Shown here in pieces: positions 1 to 8,703 of a DNA stretch of 64,000 bases; within the stretch, counting starts at the first letter, position 1; each line of letters begins with the position of its first letter. The translations under genes were made by a program, and so were the position numbers. The notes under the pieces were generated by a model. That model ran no database searches. It saw only the letters and a list, made by a program, of their open reading frames with translations, and was not told the origin of the DNA. Origin of the DNA: Litchfieldella anticariensis FP35 = DSM 16096 (GTDB lineage Bacteria; Pseudomonadota; Gammaproteobacteria; Pseudomonadales; Halomonadaceae); contig NZ_KE332393.1 of the NCBI RefSeq assembly GCF_000409775.1, positions 252,171-316,170 of the forward strand, given 5' to 3'.

Positions 1-255
1 GAAGCTGGCACGGTAGAGGAAGAGCGCCGTCTGGCCTACGTAGGCATCACTCGAGCGCGCCAGACCCTGACCTTGACCCTGGCGCGTCAGCGCAAGGCTT
101 ACGGTGAGCTGATGGACTGTACCCCAAGCCGTTTCCTCGACGAGTTGCCCGTAGACGACCTGGAATGGGAAGGGCGCGCCGACAAGGAAGACCCGGACAA
201 GAAACAGGCCCGCGGGCAAGATGCCATCGCGGGCCTGCGCTCGTTACTCGGCTGA
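1..255 (+). CDS. rep: ATP-dependent DNA helicase Rep, C-terminal fragment
   Basis: The window opens inside this gene, in frame from base 1, and its stop is TGA at 253-255. About 84 residues are visible. They contain the superfamily 1 helicase motif VI region ([12 protein letters not shown]), which contacts ATP, followed by [16 protein letters not shown], close to the end of Rep rather than of UvrD or PcrA. Rep is a 3'-5' helicase that travels with the replication fork and removes protein roadblocks. The basic tail of the family is short here. Only the last eighth or so of the protein is present. A perfect hairpin follows the stop. Confidence 0.85.
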   Translation, partial: EAGTVEEERRLAYVGITRARQTLTLTLARQRKAYGELMDCTPSRFLDELPVDDLEWEGRADKEDPDKKQARGQDAIAGLRSLLG

Positions 256-277
256 GAGAGGTTGCCTCAACTGAGAG

Positions 278-301
278 TTCCTTGCCTGGCTAGGCAAGGA
301 A
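278..301. terminator. Bidirectional hairpin between rep and the cytochrome gene
   Basis: TTCCTTGCC and GGCAAGGAA form a perfect 9-bp stem around a 6-base loop. It lies between two convergent genes and can serve both. There is no long T run on either side, so termination strength is uncertain. Confidence 0.6.
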
Positions 302-306
302 CCGGC

Positions 307-1092
307 TCATTCAGCGGCTTCGATCATGTGATCGACGGCCGCCTTGGTCTCGGCATCCGACAGGTTCGGATTGCCGCCTTTGGGTGGCATGGCGCCAACG
401 CCATTGATGGCATGGTCGTAGAGGGTTTCGGTGCCCTTTTCCAGGCGTGGTGCCCAGGCTTCGGCATCACCGAGCATAGGGGCGCCGGCGGCACCGGTGT
501 CGTGGCATGCCATGCACACGCGGCCATAGACGGCTTCCCCGTCGATATCGCTGGCAGCGGCTGCTTCGCCTTCGCCGCCTTCTCCTTCGCCACCACTCGC
601 GGCCGCTTGTTCGCTGGCGCCGCCGCCACCGACTTGCGGCAGTTCGCCGTCGTATACCGGCTCGACCAGATGATTGACTGCGGCCTTCACCTCATCATCG
701 GACAGGTTCGGGTTGCCGCCCTTGGCGGGCATGGCCTGGAAGCCATTGATTGCGTGGTCGTAGAGCGTTTCGATGCCTTTATCGAGGCGTGATGCCCAAG
801 CGTCTGCTTGGCCACGCACCGGAGCGCCGGCGGCGCCGCTTTCATGGCAAGCCATGCAAACGTTGTTATAGATGCCGGCACCGTCGACGGCTCCGCCGCT
901 ATCGGCACTGGCGCTGGCCGGGGCCGCCGCTGTACCGCAATCTTCCCCCTCCAGGCAGAGTTCCCCGACCGGCTTCAAACGCTCCGCGATCGCTTCGCGT
1001 TCGGCATCTTCCTGGGCGTGAGCCGTGCCTGCCACTGCCAGGCTTAGGGTGGCCAGACACCCCATGATCAGTTTGAATTTCACTCTCACCAC
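307..1092 (-). CDS. Secreted dihaem cytochrome c (c5-like, tandem domains)
   Basis: An N-terminal signal peptide (KLIMGCLATLSLAVAGTAHA) is followed by an acidic linker and two homologous class I cytochrome c domains. Each has a haem-binding CMACH site (CxxCH) and a distal methionine in QAMPAKGGNPNLSD or GAMPPKGGNPNLSD. The two halves are clearly duplicated. A Gly/Ala/Glu-rich linker joins them. The protein should act as a periplasmic electron carrier, as in the cytochrome c5/c4-like family. The start is ambiguous: GTG at 1092, 1089 or 1083 all sit near a GAGG element, and an ATG lies at 1065. Convergent with rep. No partner oxidase is nearby, so the electron donor and acceptor are unknown. 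Confidence 0.85.
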   Translation of the reverse strand: MVRVKFKLIMGCLATLSLAVAGTAHAQEDAEREAIAERLKPVGELCLEGEDCGTAAAPASASADSGGAVDGAGIYNNVCMACHESGAAGAPVRGQADAWASRLDKGIETLYDHAINGFQAMPAKGGNPNLSDDEVKAAVNHLVEPVYDGELPQVGGGGASEQAAASGGEGEGGEGEAAAASDIDGEAVYGRVCMACHDTGAAGAPMLGDAEAWAPRLEKGTETLYDHAINGVGAMPPKGGNPNLSDAETKAAVDHMIEAAE

Positions 1093-1351
1093 CTCTTCAC
1101 GGTCCTGTAATTCGGAGCATCACGCAACGTAGCGATTGTCCTACGCAGGCATTTATCAGTATTCCCTTGGATGCACCAGCGCAAAGGGGGACAGTATACC
1201 GACAACCCAATTGCCAGGAAAATGTCATCCGTCGGCCATTCGGCGTAGATGGCCTACACCGAGAGGATGGTAACCCTTGGTGGATGCTGGACAGCCGAAA
1301 GTCAGGCGGGTAGGATTACGGGCGCCTGATCGCACTGGCATCAGGCACCAC

Positions 1352-1428
1352 GCGCCCATAGCTCAGCTGGATAGAGTGACGCCCTCCGAAGGCGTAGGTC
1401 GCAGGTTCGAATCCTGCTGGGCGCGCCA
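1352..1428 (+). tRNA. tRNA-Arg (anticodon CCG)
   Basis: This is a 77-base cloverleaf. The acceptor stem GCGCCCA pairs with TGGGCGC, with discriminator G and an encoded CCA. The anticodon stem ACGCC/GGCGT encloses loop CTCCGAA, giving anticodon CCG for CGG codons. The T-loop is TTCGAAT. Its 3' end is repeated at 7677-7701, which marks it as an island attachment site. Confidence 0.95.
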
Positions 1429-1430
1429 CA
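1406..1430 (+). repeat. Left attachment-like direct repeat in the tRNA-Arg 3' end
   Basis: These 25 bases, from the T-loop through the CCA and two bases beyond, recur exactly at 7677-7701. Similarity continues with a few substitutions through the terminator hairpin (about 63 aligned bases, five differences seen). This is the usual footprint of integration at a tRNA 3' end. Confidence 0.85.
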
Positions 1431-1440
1431 TTCGAATATC

Positions 1441-1468
1441 AAGGGCTTGCGAGACATCGCAGGCCCTT
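1441..1468 (+). terminator. Terminator of tRNA-Arg
   Basis: AAGGGCTTGCGA and TCGCAGGCCCTT form a 12-bp stem (one G-T pair) around GACA, followed by a T-rich stretch. Related hairpins lie at 7713-7738 and 9322-9347. Confidence 0.75.
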
Positions 1469-1474
1469 CGTTTT

Positions 1475-1921
1475 CTATCGGCGCCTAGCATTCTCACATA
1501 GTGTTTCCGACTCGGCATAAACCCTCCAACTGCTTTTGAGAGATGTTCGTGCCTCTTCCTGGCAATGAACATAGCCGGCCGTATCGATTCGTATCCCAAG
1601 GTAGTAGCGAGGCAGGATGCTGATGATGGCCACTGCTATCAGGACGATGGTCGTCATGGTGTCCCTGCGGGATTGCTTTCGAGGTGCTATCCACTGTCGC
1701 GTCAGCACCCGTCTCAAGTTCATCCAGAACAGCCAGACACACAGCGGAAACCCGGTCACCATGGCCATGTAGCCCGGATAAAAGAGCAAGAGCACCTTTG
1801 GCTCGAGAGGCCTGAAGGGCTGTGTGATGATCCCGATTCCTCCCAACCAGACCTGCACACCGACTAGGACAACGGGAAGCATCAGCCCGAAGACAGTGAG
1901 TGCCCATTGCTTCCCTGTCAC
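1475..1921 (-). CDS. Small inner-membrane protein, putative immunity protein for the PAAR toxin
   Basis: This 148-residue protein has three predicted membrane segments, at about residues 8-30, 45-68 and 88-105. A short polar tail carries two cysteines (YVHCQEEA and ETLCEN). The shape and the tail resemble DUF1240-type proteins found beside PAAR effectors, but I recognise this only loosely. Its ATG overlaps the stop of the upstream PAAR gene (ATGA, 1918-1921), so the two are translationally coupled. A membrane protein right after a toxin with a hydrophobic C-terminus suggests immunity against a membrane-acting toxin. That role is inferred from context. Confidence 0.6.
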   Translation of the reverse strand: MTGKQWALTVFGLMLPVVLVGVQVWLGGIGIITQPFRPLEPKVLLLFYPGYMAMVTGFPLCVWLFWMNLRRVLTRQWIAPRKQSRRDTMTTIVLIAVAIISILPRYYLGIRIDTAGYVHCQEEARTSLKSSWRVYAESETLCENARRR

Positions 1922-3030
1922 TGAGCTTCACCTTTCATTCTCTCAACCAACTGATCGGAAATACCGAAGTGGTTGTCGAGTTGATCAAGGCTAATTCCCA
2001 CCAGAAGGACAACTCCCGCAAATATCAAACCACCAGTTAGGACGGATGACACGCCAGCTGCTGCAGCAAGCCCAAGCCCAGTTGTGACCACGCCTTTGGC
2101 AATATCCATCCCCGAGCGACCCACAAAGTCCTCCATCGTCCTGTCATCACGGATAATGGCATCCACGGCATTGGTGGCTGTAGCCCAGGCGATGTCGAGA
2201 ACTACACTCACCCTCAGCACTGCTCGTGCCCCGTGGCTACCTAGCCCTAGTTGGACGACGCGAGGGTTATTCGATCGCCAACGATTGCCACGCATCAACG
2301 TCTGCTGATGGCGTTTGTAGCCTCGGATAATCACATAGTCCCGCCCATTGATGCGCTTCTCGTAGGCCATGACTCCCAGGCCACCTAACCCCTTGGCTAT
2401 GTGGTATGCATCCCGAGCATGCTCTGCGCTACCCCATACTTGCCTAGTGGTATCTAGTTGCCCTTTGACGCTGTGCTCCTCATAGAGGTTGGCCAGGAAC
2501 TCCTCGGCTTCTGTCTTGGTGAGCACAGCGATTTCGATGGCTGGGCGAACGTAAACGACGTTCAACTCCTCGCGTGTGAGGGGGTTGTATGGTGGCCAGT
2601 AACCACTGTTAGCCGGAATTTCGTAAGGAGGGCGTTGGTTGATTGTTGGCGAAGTCGAGGCCAGCGATGATTGCGTTGCATGAGGAGATGCCTCGGTTGT
2701 CCGTGACGTTTGCATGCGAGCAGCTCTAAACGATGAGTCACCACCAGCCTGAGCACGGCTTCTCAGAGCCATATCTGCCTGTACATAGCCTCCGCACGAG
2801 GTAAGGCTGCCATCCAGCGCTGCTAGCCTCCCGGCACCGACCATCGTAAAGCGCTCCGAGCCGGTGATAATGGTCGCTCCACATGAGCTTTTGTCACCAA
2901 CCCGGCACATCGAGATACCGTGAAAGAAATTGGTTGGGCTTCCGGAGACAATGGTGTGTGGCCTACCGGGACAGTTGCATATAACCCGGTCCCCAACGAT
3001 GATCACCTGCTTTCCTTCGACTACGGCCAT
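1918..3030 (-). CDS. PAAR-domain protein with hydrophobic C-terminal toxin region
   Basis: PAAR proteins cap the VgrG spike of type VI secretion systems and carry toxins. The first ~85 residues contain the PAAR pattern: GDRVICNCPGRPHTIVSGSP, CRVGDKSSCGATIITGS and a Gly-rich end. A Ser/Thr-rich linker follows, then a soluble region (about 125-255). The C-terminal ~100 residues include two hydrophobic, Gly/Ala-rich stretches (GVVTTGLGLAAAAGVSSV and FAGVVLLVGISL) as in pore-forming toxins. I chose ATG 3030 because AAGGAAGGAGG sits just upstream. A longer frame reaches 3093 without such a site. No T6SS structural gene is in the window, so it must be fired by a system elsewhere. The exact toxin activity is not proven. 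Confidence 0.75.
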   Translation of the reverse strand: MAVVEGKQVIIVGDRVICNCPGRPHTIVSGSPTNFFHGISMCRVGDKSSCGATIITGSERFTMVGAGRLAALDGSLTSCGGYVQADMALRSRAQAGGDSSFRAARMQTSRTTEASPHATQSSLASTSPTINQRPPYEIPANSGYWPPYNPLTREELNVVYVRPAIEIAVLTKTEAEEFLANLYEEHSVKGQLDTTRQVWGSAEHARDAYHIAKGLGGLGVMAYEKRINGRDYVIIRGYKRHQQTLMRGNRWRSNNPRVVQLGLGSHGARAVLRVSVVLDIAWATATNAVDAIIRDDRTMEDFVGRSGMDIAKGVVTTGLGLAAAAGVSSVLTGGLIFAGVVLLVGISLDQLDNHFGISDQLVERMKGEAQ

Positions 3031-3596
3031 CCTGGCCTCCTTCCTTTGCGATGAGACTGACAAAACTCTTACATCCCGGGGGCAGGCCGTCAAATATGCA
3101 TGATTGTTAAATTAACCTCGCGGCTCGATCCTCTTAGCCGTTATTTCTCGCTAGGGGACGGACACGTCTTGTCATGGCCCACGAAGGAGCGGTCTGCTCC
3201 TCGCGCATTGTCCATGGGCAAGGTCGGTTGCCATCCGTCCCCATCCTCACCGCTGCGCACCCACGGCGCGCTATCGACACCCCGCCCCGCCCGCGCTCTA
3301 AATATGTCGGTTTTTATGCACCCCTGCACCGGTCGCCAAGCCGCGCCACTGCTGGGGCCGCGCGGGGTTTGAGGGCTGCAAAAAAATCATGCGGATTTCT
3401 TCATTTTTACACGGGGTAGGAAGAAAGGATGGGACCGCTTAATAGGCATGGACCATCATTTGTGTAAAAGTGCTACAAAAGGTAATTCTGAGCGAGCTTA
3501 TGAGAGCCTGACAGTACTTGACACAAAACATACTGTCAGACTCATACAGCTGTAATGCGCTAGATCGAATGCACCAATAATCAACATATCCTAATC
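3031..3596. other. Gene-free stretch upstream of the PAAR and SIR2 genes
   Basis: No convincing ORF is present. The stretch holds the divergent upstream regions of the PAAR gene and the SIR2 gene, including the 9-bp inverted repeat at 3508-3539. The rest shows nothing I can name. Confidence 0.5.
3508..3539 (+). promoter_or_regulatory. Inverted repeat over a -35-like element upstream of the SIR2 gene
   Basis: CTGACAGTA (3508-3516) and TACTGTCAG (3531-3539) are perfect reverse complements with a 14-base spacer. The spacer contains TTGACA (3518-3523). The -10 match downstream is poor. The arrangement suggests an operator, but no regulator gene lies in the island. Confidence 0.4.
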
Positions 3597-6500
3597 ATGC
3601 AATTCATCGCTAACGGCCCCGATATTCCAGACCCTCTCTTGCAGGCGCACGAAGATGGCCAGGTAGTGTTTTTTTGCGGTGCTGGCATTTCCTACCCTGC
3701 GGGTCTGCCCGACTTCAAGGGGCTGGTAGACAAGATTTATCAGGAAGTGGGCACGCCCCGTACACCAATCGAACAGGATGCCAACGGACGTAAACAGTTT
3801 GATGCCACGCTGGATTTGCTTGAGCGGCGAATACCTGGTCAACGAATCGCTGTCCGAACAGCATTGGCACAAGCCTTGCAGCCCAAGTGGCGCCGCAAGG
3901 GGGCAATCGACACCCATGCTGCGTTGCTACAACTGGCCCGTTGTCGCGAGGGTTCCCTTCGCCTCGTGACCACCAATTTTGACCGCGTGTTCGAACGTGC
4001 GGCTAGGCGCACCAAGCAGCCCTTCCACGCTTATGCGGCACCGATGCTACCCATTCCAAAAAATAGTCGCTGGAATGGGCTGGTCTATCTACACGGCCAG
4101 TTGCCTGAGAAGAAGGATGAAAGTGCGCTGCACCGGCTGGTGCTCACCAGTGGCGACTTTGGCCTCGCCTATCTAACCGAACGCTGGGCAGCGCGCTTCG
4201 TCGGCGAGTTGTTCCGCAACTATGTGGTGTGTTTCGTCGGATACAGCATCAATGACCCCGTTCTGCGATACATGATGGATGCACTGGCTGCAGACCGAAT
4301 GCTCGGAGAGGTCACGCCTCAGGCATACGCCTTGGGTGACTGCGAGCCCGGACAAGAATGCAATAAAACCATCGAATGGGAATCAAAGGGTGTCACTCCC
4401 ATTCTCTATGAGGTACCCGTTGGCAGTATCGACCACTCTGCATTGCACAGAACCTTGCAGACCTGGGCCGAAACCTATCGTGATGGCGTCCTCGGTAAAG
4501 AACGAATCGTGGTGGAATACGCCTTGGCGCATCCTTCCGCCAGCTCTCGGCAGGATGACTTTGTGGGGCGGATGCACTGGGCGCTGTCCGACGAATCTGG
4601 CTTACCAGCTAAGCGCTTCGCGGACTTCAATCCCGCACCGCCGCTCAGTTGGCTGGAGGCTTTTTCAAAGGATCGCTACCAGCACGGTGATCTGAGCCGC
4701 TTCGGGGTTTCACCAAGCGCAGATGAGGATGACGAGTTACATTTCAGTCTAACTCATCGTCCAGCACCGTATAAGCACGCGCCATGGATGTCGCTGGTAT
4801 CCGGTGGCGACGCTTGCAGCCAATGGGATAACGTGATGGCACATCTGGCTCGTTGGCTGGTGCGGCACCTGAATGATCCGGCCTTGATCATCTGGCTAGC
4901 ACAGCGAGGGGGGCAATTGCACGACCGGTGGTTGTGGCTGATTGAAGGCGAGTTAGATCGCTTTGCACGCTTGGAACAGGAAGGAAATACCACCGAATTG
5001 GATGATATTCTCAACCAGGCACCCAACGCCATTCCGGGGCCAATGATGCAAACGCTGTGGCGGTTGCTGCTCACCGGGTGCGTGAAGTCGACGTGGCACG
5101 AGCCAGATCTCTTCCAATGGAGGGATCGTCTCAAACGTGATGGATTGACGACCACACTGCGGTTGGAACTGCGCAAGCTGCTATCGCCCAGGGTAATCTT
5201 GAAAAAACCATTTCGCTGGAGTGAAGAGGAGGCAAATCCGAAAGAGGCTACTCACATCAAGCAGTTGGTGGATTGGGAGTTGGCGCTGACCGCTGACCAT
5301 GTGCATTCCGCTTTACACGACCTTGCAGATGAACCCTGGTACACAGCGTTGCCGGCACTGCTGGATGATATCCAGCAACTGCTGCGTGACGCTCTGGATT
5401 TACTGTGCGAGCTAGGCGAAGCCGACGACCGCAGCGACCGTTCGTACTTGTATTTACCATCGATCAGTCCACATTGGCAGAATCGCGGGTTCCACGACTG
5501 GGTGGTGTTGATCGAGCTACTGCGAGACGCGTGGCAGGCGTCGCGAGAAGTCAATCCCGAGCGGGCTCGCCGGGTCGCTTTCAGTTGGTCCGATCTACCG
5601 TATCCGACTTTCAAACGTCTGGCTCTGTTTGCCGCTAGTCAGGATGAAGTCATCGATCCCGCTCAGTGGACTGATTGGCTATTGGCTGATGAAGCATGGT
5701 GGTTGTGGTCAGTTGATCTGGATAGAGAGGTGATGCGCCTCTTGGTCTTGCAAGGCGGGCACCTGACTCCGGCCGCTCAAGAGCGTCTGGAAACCGGCAT
5801 CCTGCAAGGGCCTCCGCGCCAAATGTATCGAGATGATCTTGAGGCCGAGCGCTGGCAGTACATCGTGGACCACTCGGTTTGGCTGCGGCTAGCCAAACTC
5901 GAAGACTCTGGACTTTTCTTGGGGGAGCTGGCTTGCCAGCGGTTAAACACCCTGTCATCACGCTATCCCGACTTGTGTTTCAAGCCGCACGAACGCGAAG
6001 AGTTCCCAAGCTGGATGAGTGGCACCGGCGACCCAGACTACGAGGCCACCCGCGATGTCGATATCGCGCCGCGCAAGCGGGCGGAACTGGTTCAATGGCT
6101 CAAGCAGTCACCGCCAGAGCAACGGCCTTTCTATGAGGACACTTGGCGCGAGACTTGCCGGACCCGGTTCTTCCACAGCTTTTTAGCCTTGTATGACTTG
6201 GCCCAAGAGGGATTCTGGCCGACCGAACGCTGGGGAGAAGCCCTGCAAGCATGGAGTGAGGAGGATATTGTACTGCGCTCGTGGCGTTATGCGGCACACT
6301 TGGTGCAGAACATGCCCGATGCTGTCATGCAAGAAATCACACACAACGTCACCCGGTGGATGGAGTCGGTTTCTAAGTCGATTGACAGCAATGAAGTGAA
6401 CCTGCTGGACCTTTGCAGACGCGTGCTGGTGTTGCCTATTGAGCCGAACAGCGGCATTCGTCAGAATGGAGACCCGATCAACCAACCAGTGACAGAGGCT

Positions 6501-7421
6501 ATCAACCACTCGGTTGGGCATGTCACGCAGGTGCTGCTAAATCTTTGGTTCAAACGTGAGCCAGGGGACAACGATACACTGCCAACGGATATCGAGCCCT
6601 TCTTCACACAGATGTGCGATGTCGAAATCGAGAAATTTCGCCACGGACGGGTGTTGTTGGCATCGCGCTTGATCGCGTTGTTCCGGGTGGATCGCACCTG
6701 GACGGAAACGCATCTACTGCCTTTGTTCGATTGGGATCTCAGTTCGGTCGAGGCTAAGGCAGCCTGGGAAGGGTTCCTCTGGTCCCCAAGGCTGTACCGT
6801 CCTCTCCTGGTCGCCTTCAAGTTGCAGTTTCTCTCCACGGCGCGGCATTACACGAACCTTGGGGAGCACAGTCGCCAGTTCGCCAGATTCCTCACCTACG
6901 CTGCTTTGGCCCCCATTGACGGCTACACATCTGAGGACTTCCAGGCAGCGATTGCCGTTTTACCGCAAGAGGGATTGCAGGAAGTGGCACAGGCACTTTC
7001 GCAAGCTCTTGAAGGTGCCGGAGAACAGCGGGAGGACTACTGGAAGAATCGAATTCAACCGTTCTGGCACCGAGTCTGGCCCAAGTCCCGTGATCTTGCA
7101 TCGAATAGAATTGCCGAATCGCTGGCTCGACTAAGTATCGCGGCAGGTGCCGAGTTTCCCTCGGCCCTGGCAGCGGTTGTGGACTGGCTGAGTCCGATTG
7201 AGCGTCCCAACTACGTTGTACGTCGTCTGCACGAATCCGGTTTGTGCTCCCAGTTTCCGGAGGATGGGTTACGTTTGCTCGATGCCGTCCTGAACGATCA
7301 ACCTTGGGTACCACGAGAACTGGACCGATGCTTGGACGCCATTGCGCAGGCGATGCCGAACCTGTGGGAAGACCACCGATACCAGAGGTTGACCGAATAC
7401 TCGCGGCGGCGCGGGGTATGA
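3597..7421 (+). CDS. SIR2-domain protein, anti-phage sirtuin-like (Dsr1-type architecture)
   Basis: The N-terminal ~290 residues form a SIR2 NAD-binding domain. It has GAGIS at 28-32 followed by AGLPDF, TTNFD at 125-129, a catalytic-type histidine in YLHGQ (H166), and a C-terminal FVGYSINDP motif. The remaining ~980 residues are predicted mostly helical, with many Trp and Leu positions and no known catalytic motif. Known defence sirtuins of this size (DSR1, DSR2) degrade NAD+ when phage proteins bind their long C-terminal sensor, causing abortive infection. This match is by architecture only. The ATG has no strong ribosome-binding site. No partner gene is adjacent, which fits a single-gene defence. 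It lies inside the tRNA-bounded island. Confidence 0.75.
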   Translation: MQFIANGPDIPDPLLQAHEDGQVVFFCGAGISYPAGLPDFKGLVDKIYQEVGTPRTPIEQDANGRKQFDATLDLLERRIPGQRIAVRTALAQALQPKWRRKGAIDTHAALLQLARCREGSLRLVTTNFDRVFERAARRTKQPFHAYAAPMLPIPKNSRWNGLVYLHGQLPEKKDESALHRLVLTSGDFGLAYLTERWAARFVGELFRNYVVCFVGYSINDPVLRYMMDALAADRMLGEVTPQAYALGDCEPGQECNKTIEWESKGVTPILYEVPVGSIDHSALHRTLQTWAETYRDGVLGKERIVVEYALAHPSASSRQDDFVGRMHWALSDESGLPAKRFADFNPAPPLSWLEAFSKDRYQHGDLSRFGVSPSADEDDELHFSLTHRPAPYKHAPWMSLVSGGDACSQWDNVMAHLARWLVRHLNDPALIIWLAQRGGQLHDRWLWLIEGELDRFARLEQEGNTTELDDILNQAPNAIPGPMMQTLWRLLLTGCVKSTWHEPDLFQWRDRLKRDGLTTTLRLELRKLLSPRVILKKPFRWSEEEANPKEATHIKQLVDWELALTADHVHSALHDLADEPWYTALPALLDDIQQLLRDALDLLCELGEADDRSDRSYLYLPSISPHWQNRGFHDWVVLIELLRDAWQASREVNPERARRVAFSWSDLPYPTFKRLALFAASQDEVIDPAQWTDWLLADEAWWLWSVDLDREVMRLLVLQGGHLTPAAQERLETGILQGPPRQMYRDDLEAERWQYIVDHSVWLRLAKLEDSGLFLGELACQRLNTLSSRYPDLCFKPHEREEFPSWMSGTGDPDYEATRDVDIAPRKRAELVQWLKQSPPEQRPFYEDTWRETCRTRFFHSFLALYDLAQEGFWPTERWGEALQAWSEEDIVLRSWRYAAHLVQNMPDAVMQEITHNVTRWMESVSKSIDSNEVNLLDLCRRVLVLPIEPNSGIRQNGDPINQPVTEAINHSVGHVTQVLLNLWFKREPGDNDTLPTDIEPFFTQMCDVEIEKFRHGRVLLASRLIALFRVDRTWTETHLLPLFDWDLSSVEAKAAWEGFLWSPRLYRPLLVAFKLQFLSTARHYTNLGEHSRQFARFLTYAALAPIDGYTSEDFQAAIAVLPQEGLQEVAQALSQALEGAGEQREDYWKNRIQPFWHRVWPKSRDLASNRIAESLARLSIAAGAEFPSALAAVVDWLSPIERPNYVVRRLHESGLCSQFPEDGLRLLDAVLNDQPWVPRELDRCLDAIAQAMPNLWEDHRYQRLTEYSRRRGV

Positions 7422-7676
7422 CGTTGGCACATTGGCGCCGCGCACAGATATGGCTCCACTGTACCGTTTCTGGCGACAGTTGAGGCGTATAGGTGTTAGA
7501 AGAGGAAGAGTTTCACTCTATTGTTCACGGGGTTACGTATGTAGCTTGCAAGAAGGTCGATCTCCGCCCACGTTTCGTTCAAGTTCCCTAAATTAACGGT
7601 CATGGCATAGAAGAAGGTATATTGTGTTTTCCGTAGATTCGAAAATTAGCGTAAAAACAATAAAATACATTTAATA

Positions 7677-7701
7677 TTCGAATCCTGCTGGGCGCGCCAC
7701 A
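7677..7701 (+). repeat. Right attachment-like direct repeat (partial tRNA-Arg copy)
   Basis: Exact 25-base copy of 1406-1430. The rest of the tRNA is missing, so this is not a functional tRNA gene. The sequence after it resembles the terminator of the intact tRNA. Confidence 0.85.
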
Positions 7702-7712
7702 CTCGGATATCG

Positions 7713-7738
7713 AGGGCCTGCGAGACACCGCAGGCCCT
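7713..7738 (+). terminator. Terminator hairpin after the right repeat
   Basis: AGGGCCTGCG and CGCAGGCCCT form a perfect 10-bp stem around AGACAC, followed by five T residues. It is probably the original tRNA-Arg terminator, displaced by the island. Confidence 0.75.
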
Positions 7739-7923
7739 TTTTCACATGTGCCTTGTCGGCCGGTTTCCCTCATGGCTGCTCATGGAACGAGGAGTCGCGA
7801 CGCCATCTCACGCTTCCTTATTGAATATTAGGATGCAAGAATGCGTTGTCTCAGCAACGCGAGGTTGATGGGATTTCTCTCGGCTCTGGCGTTTGCAAAC
7901 CCTTTCGGACACCTTGCGAGCCC

Positions 7924-8703
7924 ATGGCCAACCTCGACTGGTACCAATACGTATTCATCGGATTGATCTTCGCCTGGAGCGGCTTCGTCAGAACGAGTCT
8001 CGGCTTCGGCGGCGCGGTGCTGTCCCTGCCATTCCTGTTGCTGGTGCTCAACGAACCCCTGGTGTTCCTGCCGATCATCGCCGTCCAGTTGCTGATCTTC
8101 TCGAGCTGGATCGCCTGGCGCGGTCACCGGGCACTGGCGCTGCAATCGGGTAGTACCCATGGCGAGAGCAACATCGATTGGGCCTACCTGCTCAAAGCGC
8201 TGAAGATCATGATCATCCCCAAGCTGGTCGGTGTGGTGGGGTTGCTCACGCTGCCTTCGCGTACGATGACCACCATCATCTTCGTGATCGTGCTGGTCTA
8301 CGCCATTGGCTACGTTTTGAACAGGCCGTTTCGCAGCAAAAATAAATACGTGGACTATGTCCTGCTGGCTTTGGGCGGCTATGTCAGTGGCACCTCCCTG
8401 ATCGGGGCGCCGTTGATCGTGGCGGTGTTCGCTTCCCACGTCGCCAAGCATCAACTGCGCGATACGCTATTCGTGCTGTGGTTCATCCTGGTGGTGATCA
8501 AGATGGTGTCGTTTGTCATCGCTGGGGTGGACCTGCAACTGATTCACCACCTGTGGCTATTGCCCTGTGCCTTGGTGGGCCACCTGCTGGGAGAGCGAGT
8601 GCATCGCTATATGCTGGCCGGTGACGCCCATTTGTTCTTCCGTGTGCTCGGCGCGGTGTTGATTCTGGTCAGTGTGGTGGGACTGCTTCGCCCCCCTGCT
8701 TGA
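7924..8703 (+). CDS. TSUP (TauE/SafE) family membrane exporter
   Basis: This protein of about 259 residues has seven to eight hydrophobic helices. The N-terminal repeat carries WSGFVRTSLGFGGAVLSLPF and the second half carries LALGGYVSGTSLIGAPLIV. These paired Gly-rich motifs are typical of the TSUP family, whose members move sulfite, sulfoacetate or other organosulfur anions across the inner membrane. The substrate cannot be told from sequence. I chose ATG 7924, just before the first hydrophobic helix. An upstream in-frame ATG at 7846 would add 26 polar residues without membrane character. It stands alone, with no sulfur metabolism gene beside it. Confidence 0.8.
   Translation: MANLDWYQYVFIGLIFAWSGFVRTSLGFGGAVLSLPFLLLVLNEPLVFLPIIAVQLLIFSSWIAWRGHRALALQSGSTHGESNIDWAYLLKALKIMIIPKLVGVVGLLTLPSRTMTTIIFVIVLVYAIGYVLNRPFRSKNKYVDYVLLALGGYVSGTSLIGAPLIVAVFASHVAKHQLRDTLFVLWFILVVIKMVSFVIAGVDLQLIHHLWLLPCALVGHLLGERVHRYMLAGDAHLFFRVLGAVLILVSVVGLLRPPA

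Larger units (their letters stand above)
1431..7701. mobile_element. Integrase-less tRNA-Arg island (toxin pair plus SIR2 defence gene)
   Basis: The segment lies between two copies of the tRNA-Arg 3' end and is about 6.3 kb long. Its cargo is a PAAR toxin, a putative immunity protein and a SIR2 protein. It also contains AT-richer gene-free stretches. No integrase, recombinase or transposase was found. It is either a remnant or an element mobilised in trans. The presence of both repeats is direct; the history is inference. Confidence 0.7.
7422..7923. other. Intergenic region with the island's right end
   Basis: It contains the tail of the island, the right repeat (7677-7701) and a terminator hairpin. 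One minus-strand ORF of 35 codons (7603 to 7496, beginning MTVNLGNLNETWAEID) looks protein-like but has no recognised family. It could be a remnant of a gene lost from the island. Confidence 0.4.

Noticed and set aside
262-792. Plus-strand ORF of 176 codons over the cytochrome gene
   Set aside because: It is a mirror of the dihaem cytochrome, which has signal peptide and two CxxCH sites on the minus strand.
1431-7701. Integrase or transposase within the tRNA-bounded island
   Set aside because: All frames were considered. No tyrosine or serine recombinase motif or IS ends were seen.
7677-7701. A second tRNA-Arg gene
   Set aside because: Only the T-arm and acceptor 3' half is present, so it cannot fold into a tRNA.
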